A DNA stretch of 64,000 nucleotides from Pseudobutyrivibrio sp. ACV-2. GTDB lineage: Bacteria; Bacillota; Clostridia; Lachnospirales; Lachnospiraceae. The stretch is taken from the NCBI RefSeq assembly GCF_900107545.1, contig NZ_FNQZ01000016.1:1-64000 (forward strand). Direction: 5' to 3'. This document shows positions 24,610 to 34,964 of the stretch, one piece after another. Under the pieces are notes generated by a model that had not been told where the DNA came from, searched no databases, and saw only the letters and a program-made list of their open reading frames with translations. How positions within the stretch are numbered: position 1 is the first letter of the stretch; every line of letters begins with the position of its first letter. The translations under genes and the position numbers were made by a program.

Positions 24610-25149
24610 TTAAAAATCGTACCTCTTTATCTCGCAGTTTTTTATTCCACAAGATGAGAACTCTTCGTTGGTCATTTCCCTGAAATAAGATTCTACCATT
24701 CTTGCAATTCCATTATGAGCCACCAGGATAACTTCTCTGTCAGACGCCTTTATATCATCTATAAGATTATATATTCTCTGAGCCAGATGCAGCATAGATT
24801 CACCAGTTCCAAATCTGCTTGCCATATCCTTTTTGGCTTCGTGGAATTCTGCTCCGTTTCTTGGAGTAGATTCGTATCTGCCAAAATTCTGCTCTTTAAG
24901 TCTTGGCTCTATTTCCATGGGTATCCCTGTTATTTCAGCGATATGTCTTGCGGTTTCTTTTGCTCTAATCAGAGGAGATGTCAGGATAACATCAGCAGTA
25001 ATACCCTGCTCTAATATCTTCTTTCCTGTTTCTATTGCCTGCTCATGACCTTTCTCCGTAAGCTCGATATCTGTTTCACCGCATATCTTATTCTCTACGT
25101 TCCAAACGGTTTCACCGTGTCTAATAAAATAAAAATGATCCATGTTCAT
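24610..25149 (-). CDS. Histidine phosphatase (phosphoglycerate-mutase-like)
   Basis: 179 aa, cytosolic. The catalytic RHGET is at residues 9-13 (FYFIRHGETVWNVENKICG), with TSPLIRAKETARHIA (second arginine), the acid LKEQNFGRYE and the second histidine VAHNG. This is the broad cofactor-independent-looking PhoE/CobC-like branch; the substrate cannot be told from sequence. It is downstream of an alpha/beta-hydrolase gene and a phosphoesterase gene on the same strand with short gaps, a possible three-gene hydrolase operon. Confidence 0.9.
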   Translation of the reverse strand: MNMDHFYFIRHGETVWNVENKICGETDIELTEKGHEQAIETGKKILEQGITADVILTSPLIRAKETARHIAEITGIPMEIEPRLKEQNFGRYESTPRNGAEFHEAKKDMASRFGTGESMLHLAQRIYNLIDDIKASDREVILVAHNGIARMVESYFREMTNEEFSSCGIKNCEIKRYDF

Positions 25150-25179
25150 ACACTTCCTGTTCTAAAAAATTTACTCAGC

Positions 25180-25737
25180 TTATAGCAGCTTATCCACCAT
25201 CCCCATAACCTTTCCCAGGATTTCAATATTAGTAAGCACATCCTCTGTTTCAAGGGAATGGTTTGCTCCTGGAATTACCACGTAGGTAAGAGACAGCTCA
25301 TCGCAAAGGTTGATGCACATGTCAGTGTCGCAAAGTGGATCTGCATCACCATGAAATACAAAACCTTCACAGGGAGATACAAAAGCAAAGGTTGTTTCGA
25401 TAGGTGTAAAAATGATTAGGTCTGCATCCAGTTCATAGGACATATTGTACCTGGCAGCAAGGGCCGTTCCAATACTTTTTCCTATGAATACAATCTTTTC
25501 GTAATTGGTAAAATCAATATCCTCTAGCTGTTTTGTCACCTGCTCAAACGCAGTATCAAAAGCCTGCATTCGCTTTTCTTCATCAGCCTTTATTACCACT
25601 CCTGCCTCAGGCAAATCATACTTTATCTCAATAATTTCATACCCTCTGGCATGTGCAAGCTTTTTTGAGTAATACAGAAGCGGTTTATCTGTATGGTAAC
25701 CTACTCCTGGAAAAACTACTGCTATTTTATTGCTCAT
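25180..25737 (-). CDS. Alpha/beta-hydrolase
   Basis: 185 aa from the ATG at 25737, chosen for GGAGG eight bases upstream. Compact alpha/beta-hydrolase: VVFPGVGYHTDKPLLYY oxyanion region, nucleophile elbow IGKSIGT (Ser near residue 93), VFHGDADPLCDT with the catalytic Asp, and PGANHSLE with the catalytic His (about 163). Probable small esterase or dienelactone-hydrolase relative; substrate unknown. No signal peptide. Confidence 0.85.
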   Translation of the reverse strand: MSNKIAVVFPGVGYHTDKPLLYYSKKLAHARGYEIIEIKYDLPEAGVVIKADEEKRMQAFDTAFEQVTKQLEDIDFTNYEKIVFIGKSIGTALAARYNMSYELDADLIIFTPIETTFAFVSPCEGFVFHGDADPLCDTDMCINLCDELSLTYVVIPGANHSLETEDVLTNIEILGKVMGMVDKLL

Positions 25738-25800
25738 ACTATCCTCCATATTATCTAGACTTCAAAGTCTAAAATTTAATCATAAACTCTCCCTTGGTCT

Positions 25801-26547
25801 TTATTTTAAAATCAGTAGCGGCTTCCACCTTAAAAAATCACCAGACACAAGCGAATACCTGATTTTCCGCTTCTTACCTGTAATACTATCATGGAATCTG
25901 CTCTCCCCATGACAATGTCCATAGATCACTTGCTCGGCACCATATTGCTCGGCAAGCTTAGTAAAAATGCTATTGGTTTGCAGTATGTTGGTAGGCGGAT
26001 AATGTAAAAACATAATGTACTTCTTAAATCCGTCTGCCTTGGCTGCTTCAAAGGATGCTATAAGTCTTTCTGATTCTCTCTTAACTAGCTTTTCAGCATG
26101 CTCTGCCTCTTTCTCATCCCATCCCTGAACATTGCCGTATCTATCAAGATAAAATGGGCCTTCAAAAGTATATCCCTTAGTGCCAACTAAAGCATAATCC
26201 CCATATGAATAGTAGTTGTTCTGAAGAAATTCCAGCCTACCTTTAAACATCTCGTTGAGGTGTTCCGTCTTCTTGGCATCCCAAAACATATCATGATTAC
26301 CACGTAACAAAATCTTTCGTCCAGGCAAATCCATGATGTACTCTAAATCCTTCTGGCATTCATTAAGATTCTTGCCCCAGCTATGATCTCCAACAAGCAC
26401 CAGTGTATCCTCATCAGTCATAACCTTCCTACAATTATCCACAAAAATCGCCTCATGGTTTTGCCAAACCTTATCTTCCAGCTGATTTCGAGCCTTGAGC
26501 TCAGACTGAAAATGTAAATGCAAATCTCCAATAGCATATAAACTCAT
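25801..26547 (-). CDS. Calcineurin-like metallophosphoesterase
   Basis: 248 aa. Metal-binding motifs in order: GDLHLH (7-12), VGDHSWG (about 52-58), LRGNHD (about 81-86), LHYPPT (about 180) and YGHCHGESRFH (about 207-217). This is the complete dinuclear centre of the Metallophos family; the protein resembles the predicted phosphohydrolase group COG1768. Cytosolic. The last gene before a run of two chemoreceptor genes and the first of the small-hydrolase cluster. Confidence 0.88.
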   Translation of the reverse strand: MSLYAIGDLHLHFQSELKARNQLEDKVWQNHEAIFVDNCRKVMTDEDTLVLVGDHSWGKNLNECQKDLEYIMDLPGRKILLRGNHDMFWDAKKTEHLNEMFKGRLEFLQNNYYSYGDYALVGTKGYTFEGPFYLDRYGNVQGWDEKEAEHAEKLVKRESERLIASFEAAKADGFKKYIMFLHYPPTNILQTNSIFTKLAEQYGAEQVIYGHCHGESRFHDSITGKKRKIRYSLVSGDFLRWKPLLILK

Positions 26548-26577
26548 GGTTAGTCTTCCTCACTATCTAAATAGTAT

Positions 26578-26712
26578 TTATACTCCGCTATCAAAAAATA
26601 AAAACTGCAAATACTCTTTGACCTGGTCTTTTGAAAGTGAAGTCTCAAGGGACTCTGAATAAAATTTCGTGTCCGCTATTATTTTAGTTCGTTTATTTAT
26701 GCCTTTTATCAC
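26578..26712 (-). pseudogene. Short ORF with PD-(D/E)XK-like motif, probable nuclease remnant
   Basis: 44 codons from a possible GTG at 26712 read IKGINKRTKIIADTKFYSES and continue to FLFFDSGV. The phrase IIADTKFY resembles the D-x-K strand of McrC-type PD-(D/E)XK nucleases. There is no strong ribosome-binding site and the flanking nuclease domain is absent, so it is a probable remnant. The match is by eye and weak. Confidence 0.3.
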
Positions 26713-26759
26713 TGTATCCACTCATTATATAAAATCTGTATCTTTTGCAACAATTATAG

Positions 26760-26811
26760 CAAAAGTCCTATGCAATTTGCGATTTCATTTGCAAAATACA
26801 TAGGACTTTTG
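26760..26811. repeat. Long inverted repeat, 13-bp perfect arms
   Basis: CAAAAGTCCTATG (26760-26772) and CATAGGACTTTTG (26799-26811) are perfectly complementary, with further inner TTTGC/GCAAA pairing. The DNA or RNA hairpin of 52 nt lies in the gap between the chemoreceptor terminator and the phosphoesterase promoter. It has run-off T or A tracts on both sides and may be a bidirectional terminator or a mobile-element relic. Confidence 0.7.
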
Positions 26812-26855
26812 TGTATACTCTATTATGGAACAAACTATAAATCGCTTAAATAAAT

Positions 26856-26885
26856 AAGCTGCATGGCATAATAACCATGCAGCTT
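26856..26885 (-). terminator. Terminator of the first chemoreceptor gene
   Basis: AAGCTGCATGG (26856-26866) pairs perfectly with CCATGCAGCTT (26875-26885), followed on the minus strand by ATTTATTTAAG. It lies 32 bp past the stop at 26918. Confidence 0.8.
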
Positions 26886-26917
26886 GAATTTCTTTATAAA
26901 TGAAAACGAACAATCTA

Positions 26918-28951
26918 CTATGACAAATCATCCTTAAAGAAAGATATTTCCTCATTTAATTTAATGGCAATATCCTTCAAATCCTCAGCTGATGCCGCAA
27001 GTGTTGAAACAGTAGCCGAAAGCTCCTGAACGGATGCTCCAGTGGTCTCTGAAGATGCTGCATTTTCTTCTGAAATTGCTGAAAGTGATGACATTGCATC
27101 TGAAACTATATCATTGGAAGTCACACAGGTATCAGCTCCACCTGCAATCTCCTTAACACCATCAACAGTACCATCAATGTCCTCAAGCATACCATTTACA
27201 GAATCAAGCGTACCACCAATTGCCTCCTGCTGATCTAAGTTGCCCTGTTTTACAAGGTTTGCTGCAGCAACGGCAGCCTCTGATTGCTTCAAAAGAATAT
27301 CCATCTGAGTTCTGATATCCTGAGCCATGCTATCTGAATCATCAGCAAGCTTTCTAATTTCCTCTGCAACAACCGCAAAGCCTTTTCCTGCTTCACCTGC
27401 TCGTGCCGCCTCAATCGAGGCATTCAGTGAAAGTAGGTTAGTCTGAGATGCAATTCCTGAAATTCCTTCTACACTTTCATTAATGCTTGTAACTGCATCC
27501 TTTGTGGCAGAAATTGTTCTGGCAATCTCTTCAATCTTTTCTGTCATATCACTGCTTGAGGTCTGTAGGTTGAGAAGTGATCTACTGGATGTCTGTGAGG
27601 CTTCCTTCATCTTTCCAGCAAGAACCTCCATATTTTCTGTCGAGTTCTGAACTCCTGTAACAGCATCAGTAATTCTTCCTACACTTTCAGCAGCCTGCTG
27701 AATCTCTTCTGCCTGCTGAGCAGCACCAGATGCAATTTCCTGAACCGCATTTGCAACTCCATCGGTTGTTGATGCAATCTGATTTGCCATTTCTGAAAGC
27801 TTTTCAGAAGAATCCCCTACAACTCCTGCAGAAGCTTTTATAGAACCTACAATTCCAGAAAGTCTTTCTATAACTGTATTTGTACTCTTTACTATCTTTC
27901 CAATCTCATCTTCACGGTTTGAAAAACCATTAATCTGTTTAAATCGACCATCTGCCAAAATGGATAGTGAATCATCCACAGCTGCTATTGGATTGGCAAA
28001 GCTTTGAGCTAGCATTACAGAAATTACAGCAGCAATTATGAGTAACATAATACCAATAGCGATAACAATAGACGCAGACTTACGAGCCGCAGACACAATT
28101 AAACTTTCACGCTTTGCTACGCAAACAGTAAAACCACAAAGGCCTTGATCATCTCTTGCATATGCAAGATAAGTAGGATAACCTACTGCCGTTGATTTAT
28201 AGGAACCTTCAATCTCATTTGTATTCATATATGGTGATGCGCTAAAATTTGCAACCTCATCGTCTGGTCCAATCTCATACTGAGAATGAGCCATCATGTC
28301 ACCATTTCTGTCTATAACAAAACCCTCATCGCATTCAGAAGCCAGAATTTCATGAAAATCATTTAAATCATAATTTCTATGTACTGTACCAATGATTTTA
28401 TTAGTTTCAGGATCAATTACCGGAGCTGCCATAGAAATACTACGCTTACCAGTAGAAGCACTTACTATAACGTTAGATACAGTAAACTTTCCTTGCATGG
28501 CTCCCTGCCAAAATTCTCTGGAACTGATATCCACCAAATCGCCATCATCATCGCGAAGTAACATCTGTCCCTTATCATTTGTTAGTACTAAAACGTTACC
28601 ATCGCCCAGGTATTCATCTATCGACTGCATCTGAGCCTTTAATTTACCCATATCTACTTCCTCACCCTTCATAAAGGCGATGGTCGTAGGCGATTCTGCA
28701 AAGGCCGTAATAGATGATTCATTTGCTTGAATAACTGAGTAAATCTTTCCCTGAACATACCAAGCCTGCCATTCAAGCGAATCTATTGCATCAACTATTG
28801 CCTGGTTTGTAGATGTGTAATAGCTTATAGCAACCGACACAATAAGTGGCACAGCAGCTACAAGTAGCATTGATGATATCAGCTTTGTCTTTATACTTTT
28901 CTTCCAAGAAAAACCACTTTTCTTATTATTTTGCACCTTTGACTTACCCAT
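26918..28951 (-). CDS. Methyl-accepting chemotaxis protein with dCache-type sensor
   Basis: 677 aa from the ATG at 28951 (AAGGAGATAGCT before it). Topology: membrane span about 23-45, a periplasmic-side sensor of about 240 residues with Cache features ([36 protein letters not shown]), a second span about 290-315, HAMP, then the cytoplasmic hairpin. The signalling tip is [44 protein letters not shown]-like, complete. Binds a small ligand outside and controls CheA. The sequence near position 28988-28993 of the minus strand carries a TATAAT-like box, so it probably uses the main sigma factor. It lies next to a second receptor. Confidence 0.95.
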   Translation of the reverse strand: MGKSKVQNNKKSGFSWKKSIKTKLISSMLLVAAVPLIVSVAISYYTSTNQAIVDAIDSLEWQAWYVQGKIYSVIQANESSITAFAESPTTIAFMKGEEVDMGKLKAQMQSIDEYLGDGNVLVLTNDKGQMLLRDDDGDLVDISSREFWQGAMQGKFTVSNVIVSASTGKRSISMAAPVIDPETNKIIGTVHRNYDLNDFHEILASECDEGFVIDRNGDMMAHSQYEIGPDDEVANFSASPYMNTNEIEGSYKSTAVGYPTYLAYARDDQGLCGFTVCVAKRESLIVSAARKSASIVIAIGIMLLIIAAVISVMLAQSFANPIAAVDDSLSILADGRFKQINGFSNREDEIGKIVKSTNTVIERLSGIVGSIKASAGVVGDSSEKLSEMANQIASTTDGVANAVQEIASGAAQQAEEIQQAAESVGRITDAVTGVQNSTENMEVLAGKMKEASQTSSRSLLNLQTSSSDMTEKIEEIARTISATKDAVTSINESVEGISGIASQTNLLSLNASIEAARAGEAGKGFAVVAEEIRKLADDSDSMAQDIRTQMDILLKQSEAAVAAANLVKQGNLDQQEAIGGTLDSVNGMLEDIDGTVDGVKEIAGGADTCVTSNDIVSDAMSSLSAISEENAASSETTGASVQELSATVSTLAASAEDLKDIAIKLNEEISFFKDDLS

Positions 28952-29135
28952 AGCTATCTCCTTAAAAACCAACAGGCTATCCTGCTACACTATAACTATG
29001 AGTATTATAAGACAAATGTATGTATAAACAGTTAAATTGGCCTATTTTTAATTGTATTGACATAAAGACTACTACAGTGTCATAGCCATTATCAATTTCC
29101 AAGATATTAAAGTCCTTACAAGTTGTTATCTTACT

Positions 29136-30902
29136 TTATTCGTCATCCTCTATACTTGTAAAGCGTGATACCTCATCCTGTAGACGCTGAGAAATATCAC
29201 GGTTTGTCTCAGAGTCATCACGGATTGTGGTAATTGATTCCAGGATTCCTGTAGTACTTGCTGTAGCTTCAGATACACCCTTGGTACAGTCATTGATTAC
29301 CTTTGATATATGGTCAATCTCTGATGTCATATCATTAATAGTAGAATTCAGCACCACTGTATTATCATTTACGCTATCAAGCACAATATTGATATCCTCA
29401 GCATCCTGATAGTACTGTTTTGCCACATCCTCAAACCCATCATAGTCAGCAAGTACTGTCTCGCTTACATATGTGAGCATCTCATTAGAATTATCTGCAA
29501 GTGCTTCAACGGCTGAAATAACCTGATTACTAATTTCCTGGATAGAATTGGCTGTTTCTTTACTATGCTCAGCAAGCTGTCTGATTTCGTCTGCAACTAC
29601 TGCAAAGCCCTTGCCTGCTTCACCTGCACGGGCTGCCTCAATGGAAGCGTTAAGGGCTAGAAGGTTTGTCTGTGCTGCAATTGATAGAATATCCTCAGTA
29701 AGTGTCTGAATCTGCTCTACATTCTTACTTTCTGCTATTGAATTCTCTAAAGTACCCTTGATTGATGAAACCATTTCATTTGTGGTTTCTTTCATTTTAA
29801 CTGTCTTCTCGCGAATAACATTGGCATGATTCTTAATTTCTGATACTCGACTCGTACCCTCATTTACCTGATTAGATACGTTTCCTACTGCATCATTTAC
29901 ATCACCTGCTTCATCATTAAGCGAAAGAAGTGTGCTGTTTGCTGTCTCCATGCTGGCTGAAAGCTCTTCCATAACCGAAGACACATTACTAACATCATCC
30001 TTGGATAGATTGACTATTCCAACTGTATTTTCAACAGAGGTGTATATATTTCCTGACTCATTCTTTATTGTAAAAATAATCTTCTCCAAGGTCTCCAGGA
30101 AGTTATTAATACCTGCCACAAGAACACCCACCTCATCCTTGGACTTATTCTTAATTCTGTGAGCAAGATTTGCATTGCCTGCATTCATATCTAATATCAT
30201 TTTGTCCAAATCCTTAGATGCATAAATAAGTGGATTAACTGATCTTCTCACAATAATGACTGCAAATCCGGTAGCAATAATCTGCATAATAACTCCAAAG
30301 ACTATAGATTGCTGTACTGCCCTCTCTGATTTAATGAGAAAAGCTTCATTTTCTTTAACAAGAAGCTCCAGTTTTTCACGCATGAGACCAACATTTTCCT
30401 CATACACAGTGACATACTCATGTGCACCAGAGAAATAAATGTTCAGGGCTTCACCAAAATCCCCTTTATAAAAACATGCTTCCATCTTTTTATATTCAGA
30501 CAGAAAACTGTTTGCCGCAGTACTCATCGTATTATACTGTTCTGTAAACTCAGGGTCGTTTATAGTATCCACATGATTTTTCAAATCTGAAACGGCCTCA
30601 TCAACAATCTGATACTCGCCCTCGCCCACTGCAATAATTGTGTCTCTTGTGGCTGTATCAGTCCAATTATCCTGATACATATTATTCATAGTCTCAAGAA
30701 TGAAAAATCTCTTGACCAGATTTTGTAAATTAGTATTGGCATTACCGAAGTCTCGCTCTACCAACAGATAAGTCTGTGACATCATATTGGCCGTGGTAAC
30801 AGCCGCCCTAAAGTTAAAACCTATAAAAGCTATGCCAAATACCATAACTAAATCAAGAAGAACTATGCTAGCCATAATCTTAGCCTTCATGCTACTTTTC
30901 AT
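29136..30902 (-). CDS. Methyl-accepting chemotaxis protein with 4-helix-bundle sensor
   Basis: 588 aa from the ATG at 30902, which has AAAGGAG eight bases upstream; the open frame extends 55 codons further but runs through an intrinsic terminator and decayed genes, so that extension is rejected. Membrane span about 10-30, a helical external sensor of about 160 residues ([20 protein letters not shown]..., 4HB_MCP-like), a second span about 190-210, HAMP, and the signalling tip [20 protein letters not shown] followed by [20 protein letters not shown]. Complete receptor. Its ligand is unknown. Confidence 0.94.
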   Translation of the reverse strand: MKSSMKAKIMASIVLLDLVMVFGIAFIGFNFRAAVTTANMMSQTYLLVERDFGNANTNLQNLVKRFFILETMNNMYQDNWTDTATRDTIIAVGEGEYQIVDEAVSDLKNHVDTINDPEFTEQYNTMSTAANSFLSEYKKMEACFYKGDFGEALNIYFSGAHEYVTVYEENVGLMREKLELLVKENEAFLIKSERAVQQSIVFGVIMQIIATGFAVIIVRRSVNPLIYASKDLDKMILDMNAGNANLAHRIKNKSKDEVGVLVAGINNFLETLEKIIFTIKNESGNIYTSVENTVGIVNLSKDDVSNVSSVMEELSASMETANSTLLSLNDEAGDVNDAVGNVSNQVNEGTSRVSEIKNHANVIREKTVKMKETTNEMVSSIKGTLENSIAESKNVEQIQTLTEDILSIAAQTNLLALNASIEAARAGEAGKGFAVVADEIRQLAEHSKETANSIQEISNQVISAVEALADNSNEMLTYVSETVLADYDGFEDVAKQYYQDAEDINIVLDSVNDNTVVLNSTINDMTSEIDHISKVINDCTKGVSEATASTTGILESITTIRDDSETNRDISQRLQDEVSRFTSIEDDE

Positions 30903-30970
30903 ATTAGACACTCCTTTTTCAACAGCACACTTACAACCCGCACCCATCCTAGGATAAAATGATACTATCA

Positions 30971-31002
30971 AAAAAAATTCCCCAATTTGTGGGGAATTTT
31001 TT
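30971..31002 (-). terminator. Intrinsic terminator upstream of the second chemoreceptor
   Basis: AATTCCCC (30976-30983) pairs with GGGGAATT (30991-30998) and on the minus strand is followed by eight T residues. It ends transcripts coming from the 31273-31701 gene or the remnants after it, insulating the chemoreceptor. Confidence 0.8.
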
Positions 31003-31029
31003 AACATTTTGAGTTTTATTTGTGAGTGT

Positions 31030-31140
31030 TTATTTTTTATGGTCGAATGCCCATCTTTTGCATTCATCTTCTAACATACTTGGTGTTTGGAGTAAATCCT
31101 CCTCGCAAGATATTCCACTTTGAAGTATGGCCTTATTTAT
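31030..31140 (-). pseudogene. Gene remnant B (C-terminal piece)
   Basis: A minus-strand frame reads KAILQSGISCEEDLLQTPSM then [14 protein letters not shown] and a stop at 31030-31032. It looks like a genuine C-terminus but has no start and no recognised family. It abuts the hydrolase fragment at 31140-31276 in another frame. Confidence 0.4.
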
Positions 31141-31276
31141 CATATTTCCAGCTCCGAACTGTAGCCTCCCATAAATGCACCACCATGAATATAGAAGTGA
31201 AGAATATAATTTGTATCTCCGCCTGCTGGAAGAATTGAGCCAGCCTCAGAAACGATTGGATTTACCAGAATATCAA
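31140..31276 (-). pseudogene. Gene remnant A: alpha/beta-hydrolase HGG segment
   Basis: This minus-strand frame reads SEAGSILPAGGDTNYILHFY then IHGGAFMGGYSSELEI and stops. IHGGAF is the oxyanion-hole motif of the hormone-sensitive-lipase-like alpha/beta hydrolases. The rest of the enzyme is missing, so it is an internal fragment. With remnant B it fills the 30903-31272 gap. Confidence 0.5.
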
Positions 31277-31701
31277 CCAACAATCAAAAATCCAATAACC
31301 GGGCCTGCAAAAATGGCCAGATAAATCAATGAAATCCATGGCTGATAATCAATATAGAATTCCCTAAAGGTTAGCCTCCATGGATGCTTTATCAATACCC
31401 ATCCTACCAAATCAAATACTATACAGATGATTGCCCATATCGCGCCTGTAATCAATGCTACTGTAAGCGTTGGTGCAGAAAGACTTCTCATATAAATCAG
31501 CCCAAATACTGAAAAAAGAACTATGTTGTACAGAGGGTGCCATGGCTTGGTTTTCTCATAGCCCTCTCCCATTCCAGGACTCTCCTTCATAGATTTCATG
31601 TGCAAAACCTTGATATTAAAGATAGTGTGGGCTATTCCAACCCATGTTACTAAAATGTAACAAATCCAAAAACAAACCATTGATATCCCAAATCGTTCCA
31701 T
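31273..31701 (-). CDS. Integral membrane protein, unknown family
   Basis: 142 aa with four predicted membrane spans (about 5-27, 58-77, 82-105, 118-140) and a charged cytoplasmic loop HMKSMKESPGMGEGYEKTKP after the first. GGAGAGGG precedes the ATG at 31701. The block WRLTFREFYIDYQPWISLIY before the last span looks conserved, but I do not recognise the family. It probably forms its own short transcript ending at the 30971-31002 terminator. Confidence 0.75.
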   Translation of the reverse strand: MERFGISMVCFWICYILVTWVGIAHTIFNIKVLHMKSMKESPGMGEGYEKTKPWHPLYNIVLFSVFGLIYMRSLSAPTLTVALITGAIWAIICIVFDLVGWVLIKHPWRLTFREFYIDYQPWISLIYLAIFAGPVIGFLIVG

Positions 31702-31815
31702 ACTATTCTACCCTCTCCTTTTTGTTATGATAAGGTAATTGTACCGTATCTAACCTCCAAAGGATATGGAATATTGTCACTTCTTAAAGTGATAAATGTC
31801 ATATTATAAAGAAGA

Positions 31816-31884
31816 TACCACCTTGCCATATTCAAAGAAGCACAAGAAGATTTTGATGAAATTGCAGAAATCCTAAAGACGTAG
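31816..31884 (+). pseudogene. Short 3' gene remnant
   Basis: The plus strand reads YHLAIFKEAQEDFDEIAEIL followed by KT and a stop at 31882-31884. It looks like the end of a helical protein, but no start or upstream coding is present. Too short to name. Confidence 0.25.
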
Positions 31885-31914
31885 CCTAATACCCAACTAG
31901 ACGGCAAAGTAAAC

Positions 31915-33393
31915 CTATAGCAATTTAATTCTAAAACATAAAGGCTTATCAGTCATAAAATCATTGGTACGTTTAATAACCATAGCCTTTTCAGTTCTTT
32001 CAAATTGTAAATCCGCGCCTGTTGATAGCAGCTCCACTTTGTCTATTATCATCCCTCTCATAGGTTGAGCCTTAAAAGCTTTAATCTTGGCATCCCCATT
32101 TATCGGCCTCATCCAAAATGCATATATGTAACCATTTTTGTATGTAAATCTATAATCTGACTCATTGTACTCTATTTCCTCTGAATCATTAAATGACCCA
32201 TCTGTAATAGATGAATCTCCTTCTTTATATTGGCTCCAGCACCTTGTTCCATATATACCTTCGCCATTTACAGAAAGCCATTCTCCTATTTCTTTGAGAA
32301 CTTTTTCTTCTTCTTTTGTAAAACTGCCATCTGCCTTAGGACCGATATTAAGCAGAAAATTGCCATTTTTGCTGACTGTATCTATTAAATCGCAGATTAA
32401 TTTATAACTGCGTTTAAAAGTGTTCTCCTTAACATATCCCCATGATTTATTTCCTATAGCAGTATCTGTCTGCCAATATCTAGGGGAAATATCTTGAAGT
32501 CCGCCTCTTTCCATATCAAATGTTGCTACATCAGGCGGAAATGCGTAATGCTTATAGCAAATTGTAACTTCTTTTTTCCATTCAATGGCCCTATTGTAAT
32601 AATATGCGCAGAGTTTCTTTAAATATGGCTTATATTCCTTATTCTGAATAGCAGTATCAAAATAAAGCATTGCAGGCTTGTATCTATCGATTATTTCGGC
32701 TGTTCTTGCAAGCCAGTCCTCAATCCATTCCTTGTCCGGGCCCACACATTCTGGATTTTCTGTCAACCCATCAAATCCCACGTTGATGTATTCTGGCCTA
32801 AGTACAGCCGGGCCATAAAAATCCCGGTATTTTTCATCATTTACATCACTATCAATCTCTCTTCCAAGATTCATGAAATAATAATGTTCAGCGCGATGTG
32901 ATGAGCCGCAAAAAACTAAGCCTTGTCTTTCACATTCATCCTTTAGCTCCCCACATATATTTTTCTTTGGACCCATAGCAAAAGCATTCCATCGATTCAA
33001 TTCTGAATCATACATGGAGAACCCATCGTGATGTTCCATAACAGGTACTACATATTTCGCGCCAGCATTTTTAAATGTCTCAATCCAATGTTTTGCGTCA
33101 AATCTCTCCGCGGTAAACAATGGTATAAAATCTTTATATCCAAAATCTTTCTGCGGTCCAAATGTCTCAATATGATACCTATACTCAGGGTCCCGCTTGT
33201 TATACATATTCCTTGAATACCATTCATTTCCAAAAGCGGGAACACTGTATAGTCCATAATGGATAAAAATACCAAATTTCGCATTTTCAAACCACTTTGG
33301 TGTTTGATGCTGTGAAAGTGATTCCCACGATGGCTTGAACTGCCCATCTCTATTTACAATTTCTATTTGTTTTAAATAATCTTCTTTTGTCAT
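31915..33393 (-). CDS. Alpha-L-fucosidase (GH29)
   Basis: 492 aa, no signal peptide, so intracellular. GH29 landmarks: TPKWFENAKFGIFIHYGLYS (31-50), the substrate histidine block VVPVMEHHDGFSMYDS (115-130) and the nucleophile strand PAMLYFDTA with Asp246. KNGNFLLNIGPKADGSF near 345-361 closes the barrel. The C-terminal 100 residues form a beta-sandwich. GH29 enzymes retain configuration and release L-fucose from glycans, including host mucins or plant xyloglucan; specificity cannot be told here. No transporter gene is adjacent, so uptake of the oligosaccharide is coded elsewhere. Confidence 0.92.
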   Translation of the reverse strand: MTKEDYLKQIEIVNRDGQFKPSWESLSQHQTPKWFENAKFGIFIHYGLYSVPAFGNEWYSRNMYNKRDPEYRYHIETFGPQKDFGYKDFIPLFTAERFDAKHWIETFKNAGAKYVVPVMEHHDGFSMYDSELNRWNAFAMGPKKNICGELKDECERQGLVFCGSSHRAEHYYFMNLGREIDSDVNDEKYRDFYGPAVLRPEYINVGFDGLTENPECVGPDKEWIEDWLARTAEIIDRYKPAMLYFDTAIQNKEYKPYLKKLCAYYYNRAIEWKKEVTICYKHYAFPPDVATFDMERGGLQDISPRYWQTDTAIGNKSWGYVKENTFKRSYKLICDLIDTVSKNGNFLLNIGPKADGSFTKEEEKVLKEIGEWLSVNGEGIYGTRCWSQYKEGDSSITDGSFNDSEEIEYNESDYRFTYKNGYIYAFWMRPINGDAKIKAFKAQPMRGMIIDKVELLSTGADLQFERTEKAMVIKRTNDFMTDKPLCFRIKLL

Positions 33394-33568
33394 GTTCCCA
33401 CCCCTGATGATTACATTACTGCAATTTTACCTATAATTCATGAAATTATTATAACAAGGGCTTTAACACTAAATACCTGCGAAAGTATAGGATTCTACCT
33501 ATTTTTTTTTATTTATATTATTAGTTTAATATGTCAAAAACTATATTTGTTCTACGGTTGACCACAAA

Positions 33569-34858
33569 TTACCCATATTCCTTAACCGGCACCTGATGCT
33601 TAGGCCTAATATTAGGATAAGGACCTTCCATCTTGTAATTTATACCAAGCTCTCTCAAAACTTCACCGAATGCCTCAACATATTTAGTTTCTTTAATCAG
33701 CTGCATAAATGACACAAAAATTTTGTCAGCCATTGAAGTTACTTCTAATAATAAATGCCCATCAACAAGTATTGCATATGATTCAACATAGTCAGCTACG
33801 TCGCCCCAATCCATTTGTCCTGTATAGTTAACAATAAATGTGCCATGCTCCGCCTCTTTGCCCCTGGAGGGATCGTTTTTGCCATAATAGGCACACTTAT
33901 TTTTTAGACCTTCTATTTTATCAACCTCCTCAAGAAACTTTATATGTCTCTTGAGCTGATAATTACTTACAGTCGGATCTACCTGAAGAATTATTTGGCT
34001 TCTTGTAAGTGTACCCAATTTCTCCATATCATATTTGAAATATTCCCTTTTATAGTCAATATGTGAGTGAGTTAAAAGATCGCAATGAGTGTTCGGCAAA
34101 CCAATATCCGCCGACGGATTATGAGCAATCTCACCGCCTATAACCCGATATTTATCTGGCAATAATTTATCTAGTGCCTTGGCTAAAGTAACCAGGAAAA
34201 ACGACGCGACACTGGCATCATTGTCTTTTGCAAATGACATAATTTCTTTCTGTTCAAAGGTAAAAAAATAGTAGTTTGGATCTCTTTTAAATGGATTGTA
34301 CATGCCATTGAGGTAGTCTATCATCATAACAACTGGCTGCTTACTTTTGTATTCATATATAGGTGCCTCATCAGATAGCATATCAATAGTTGGTTCAGCA
34401 CATTCTCCTTCAAGTAATGGACTGTCAGGTTTCCTTATACCTGGTGCATTTGGCAAAACATCGTATTTTTCAACAACATATTGATACACGTTGGTCATCA
34501 CCCATGGCAACAGGCCACGTCCTCCGCACATAGAATGGCTAATGTTAAAATAAATATCGCACCCATCACAATCAACGTATAATAAATGCCCATTTACTTC
34601 TTCACATCCTAAGTGTAGAAGTTTTGTCGGTGTCTTCATCACGATAACATCTTTGTCATTATGCTGGAAATCATACCCGCCATCTTCTCCAAGGACTACT
34701 CTCACCGCAAAATATGGATATCTTTTAATTGCAACATTGACTGCATGCCTTAAAATATCAATGTCGACTATTTCTTTCATAGTGACTTTAACTCTTACAC
34801 AAAAAGAAAATATTTTTTCGTCAGAATAAAGTCTGTATGTATCAATACTGTGTTTCAT
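33569..34858 (-). CDS. Condensation-domain / alcohol acetyltransferase-like protein
   Basis: 429 aa from the ATG at 34858 (GGAGG seven bases upstream). The fold resembles the CoA-dependent acyltransferase superfamily: RHAVNVAIKRYPYFAVRV near 40-57 and the position of the HHxxxDG motif occupied by NISHSMCGGRG (about 107-117), where the catalytic His remains but the Asp is replaced by Gly. Such variants are found among alcohol acetyltransferase and NRPS C-domain relatives in Lachnospiraceae. It stands alone without carrier-protein or NRPS genes. Biochemical role unknown. Confidence 0.7.
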   Translation of the reverse strand: MKHSIDTYRLYSDEKIFSFCVRVKVTMKEIVDIDILRHAVNVAIKRYPYFAVRVVLGEDGGYDFQHNDKDVIVMKTPTKLLHLGCEEVNGHLLYVDCDGCDIYFNISHSMCGGRGLLPWVMTNVYQYVVEKYDVLPNAPGIRKPDSPLLEGECAEPTIDMLSDEAPIYEYKSKQPVVMMIDYLNGMYNPFKRDPNYYFFTFEQKEIMSFAKDNDASVASFFLVTLAKALDKLLPDKYRVIGGEIAHNPSADIGLPNTHCDLLTHSHIDYKREYFKYDMEKLGTLTRSQIILQVDPTVSNYQLKRHIKFLEEVDKIEGLKNKCAYYGKNDPSRGKEAEHGTFIVNYTGQMDWGDVADYVESYAILVDGHLLLEVTSMADKIFVSFMQLIKETKYVEAFGEVLRELGINYKMEGPYPNIRPKHQVPVKEYG

Positions 34859-34964
34859 AGTCCATCCTCCATACACTTGGAAAACGTTAGCAACCCCTGT
34901 ATGATGATATCATCAATGTATGTGCATTTTATGGCAAACTAAAGATAATTGGGAATAAAAAAAC

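Noticed and set aside
30903-31020. c-di-GMP riboswitch before the chemoreceptor
   Set aside because: The hairpin upstream is a plain terminator; none of the conserved GEMM bases are present.
30903-31067. 55-codon N-terminal extension of the second chemoreceptor
   Set aside because: It reads through an intrinsic terminator and remnants. A strong ribosome-binding site and membrane span support the start at 30902.
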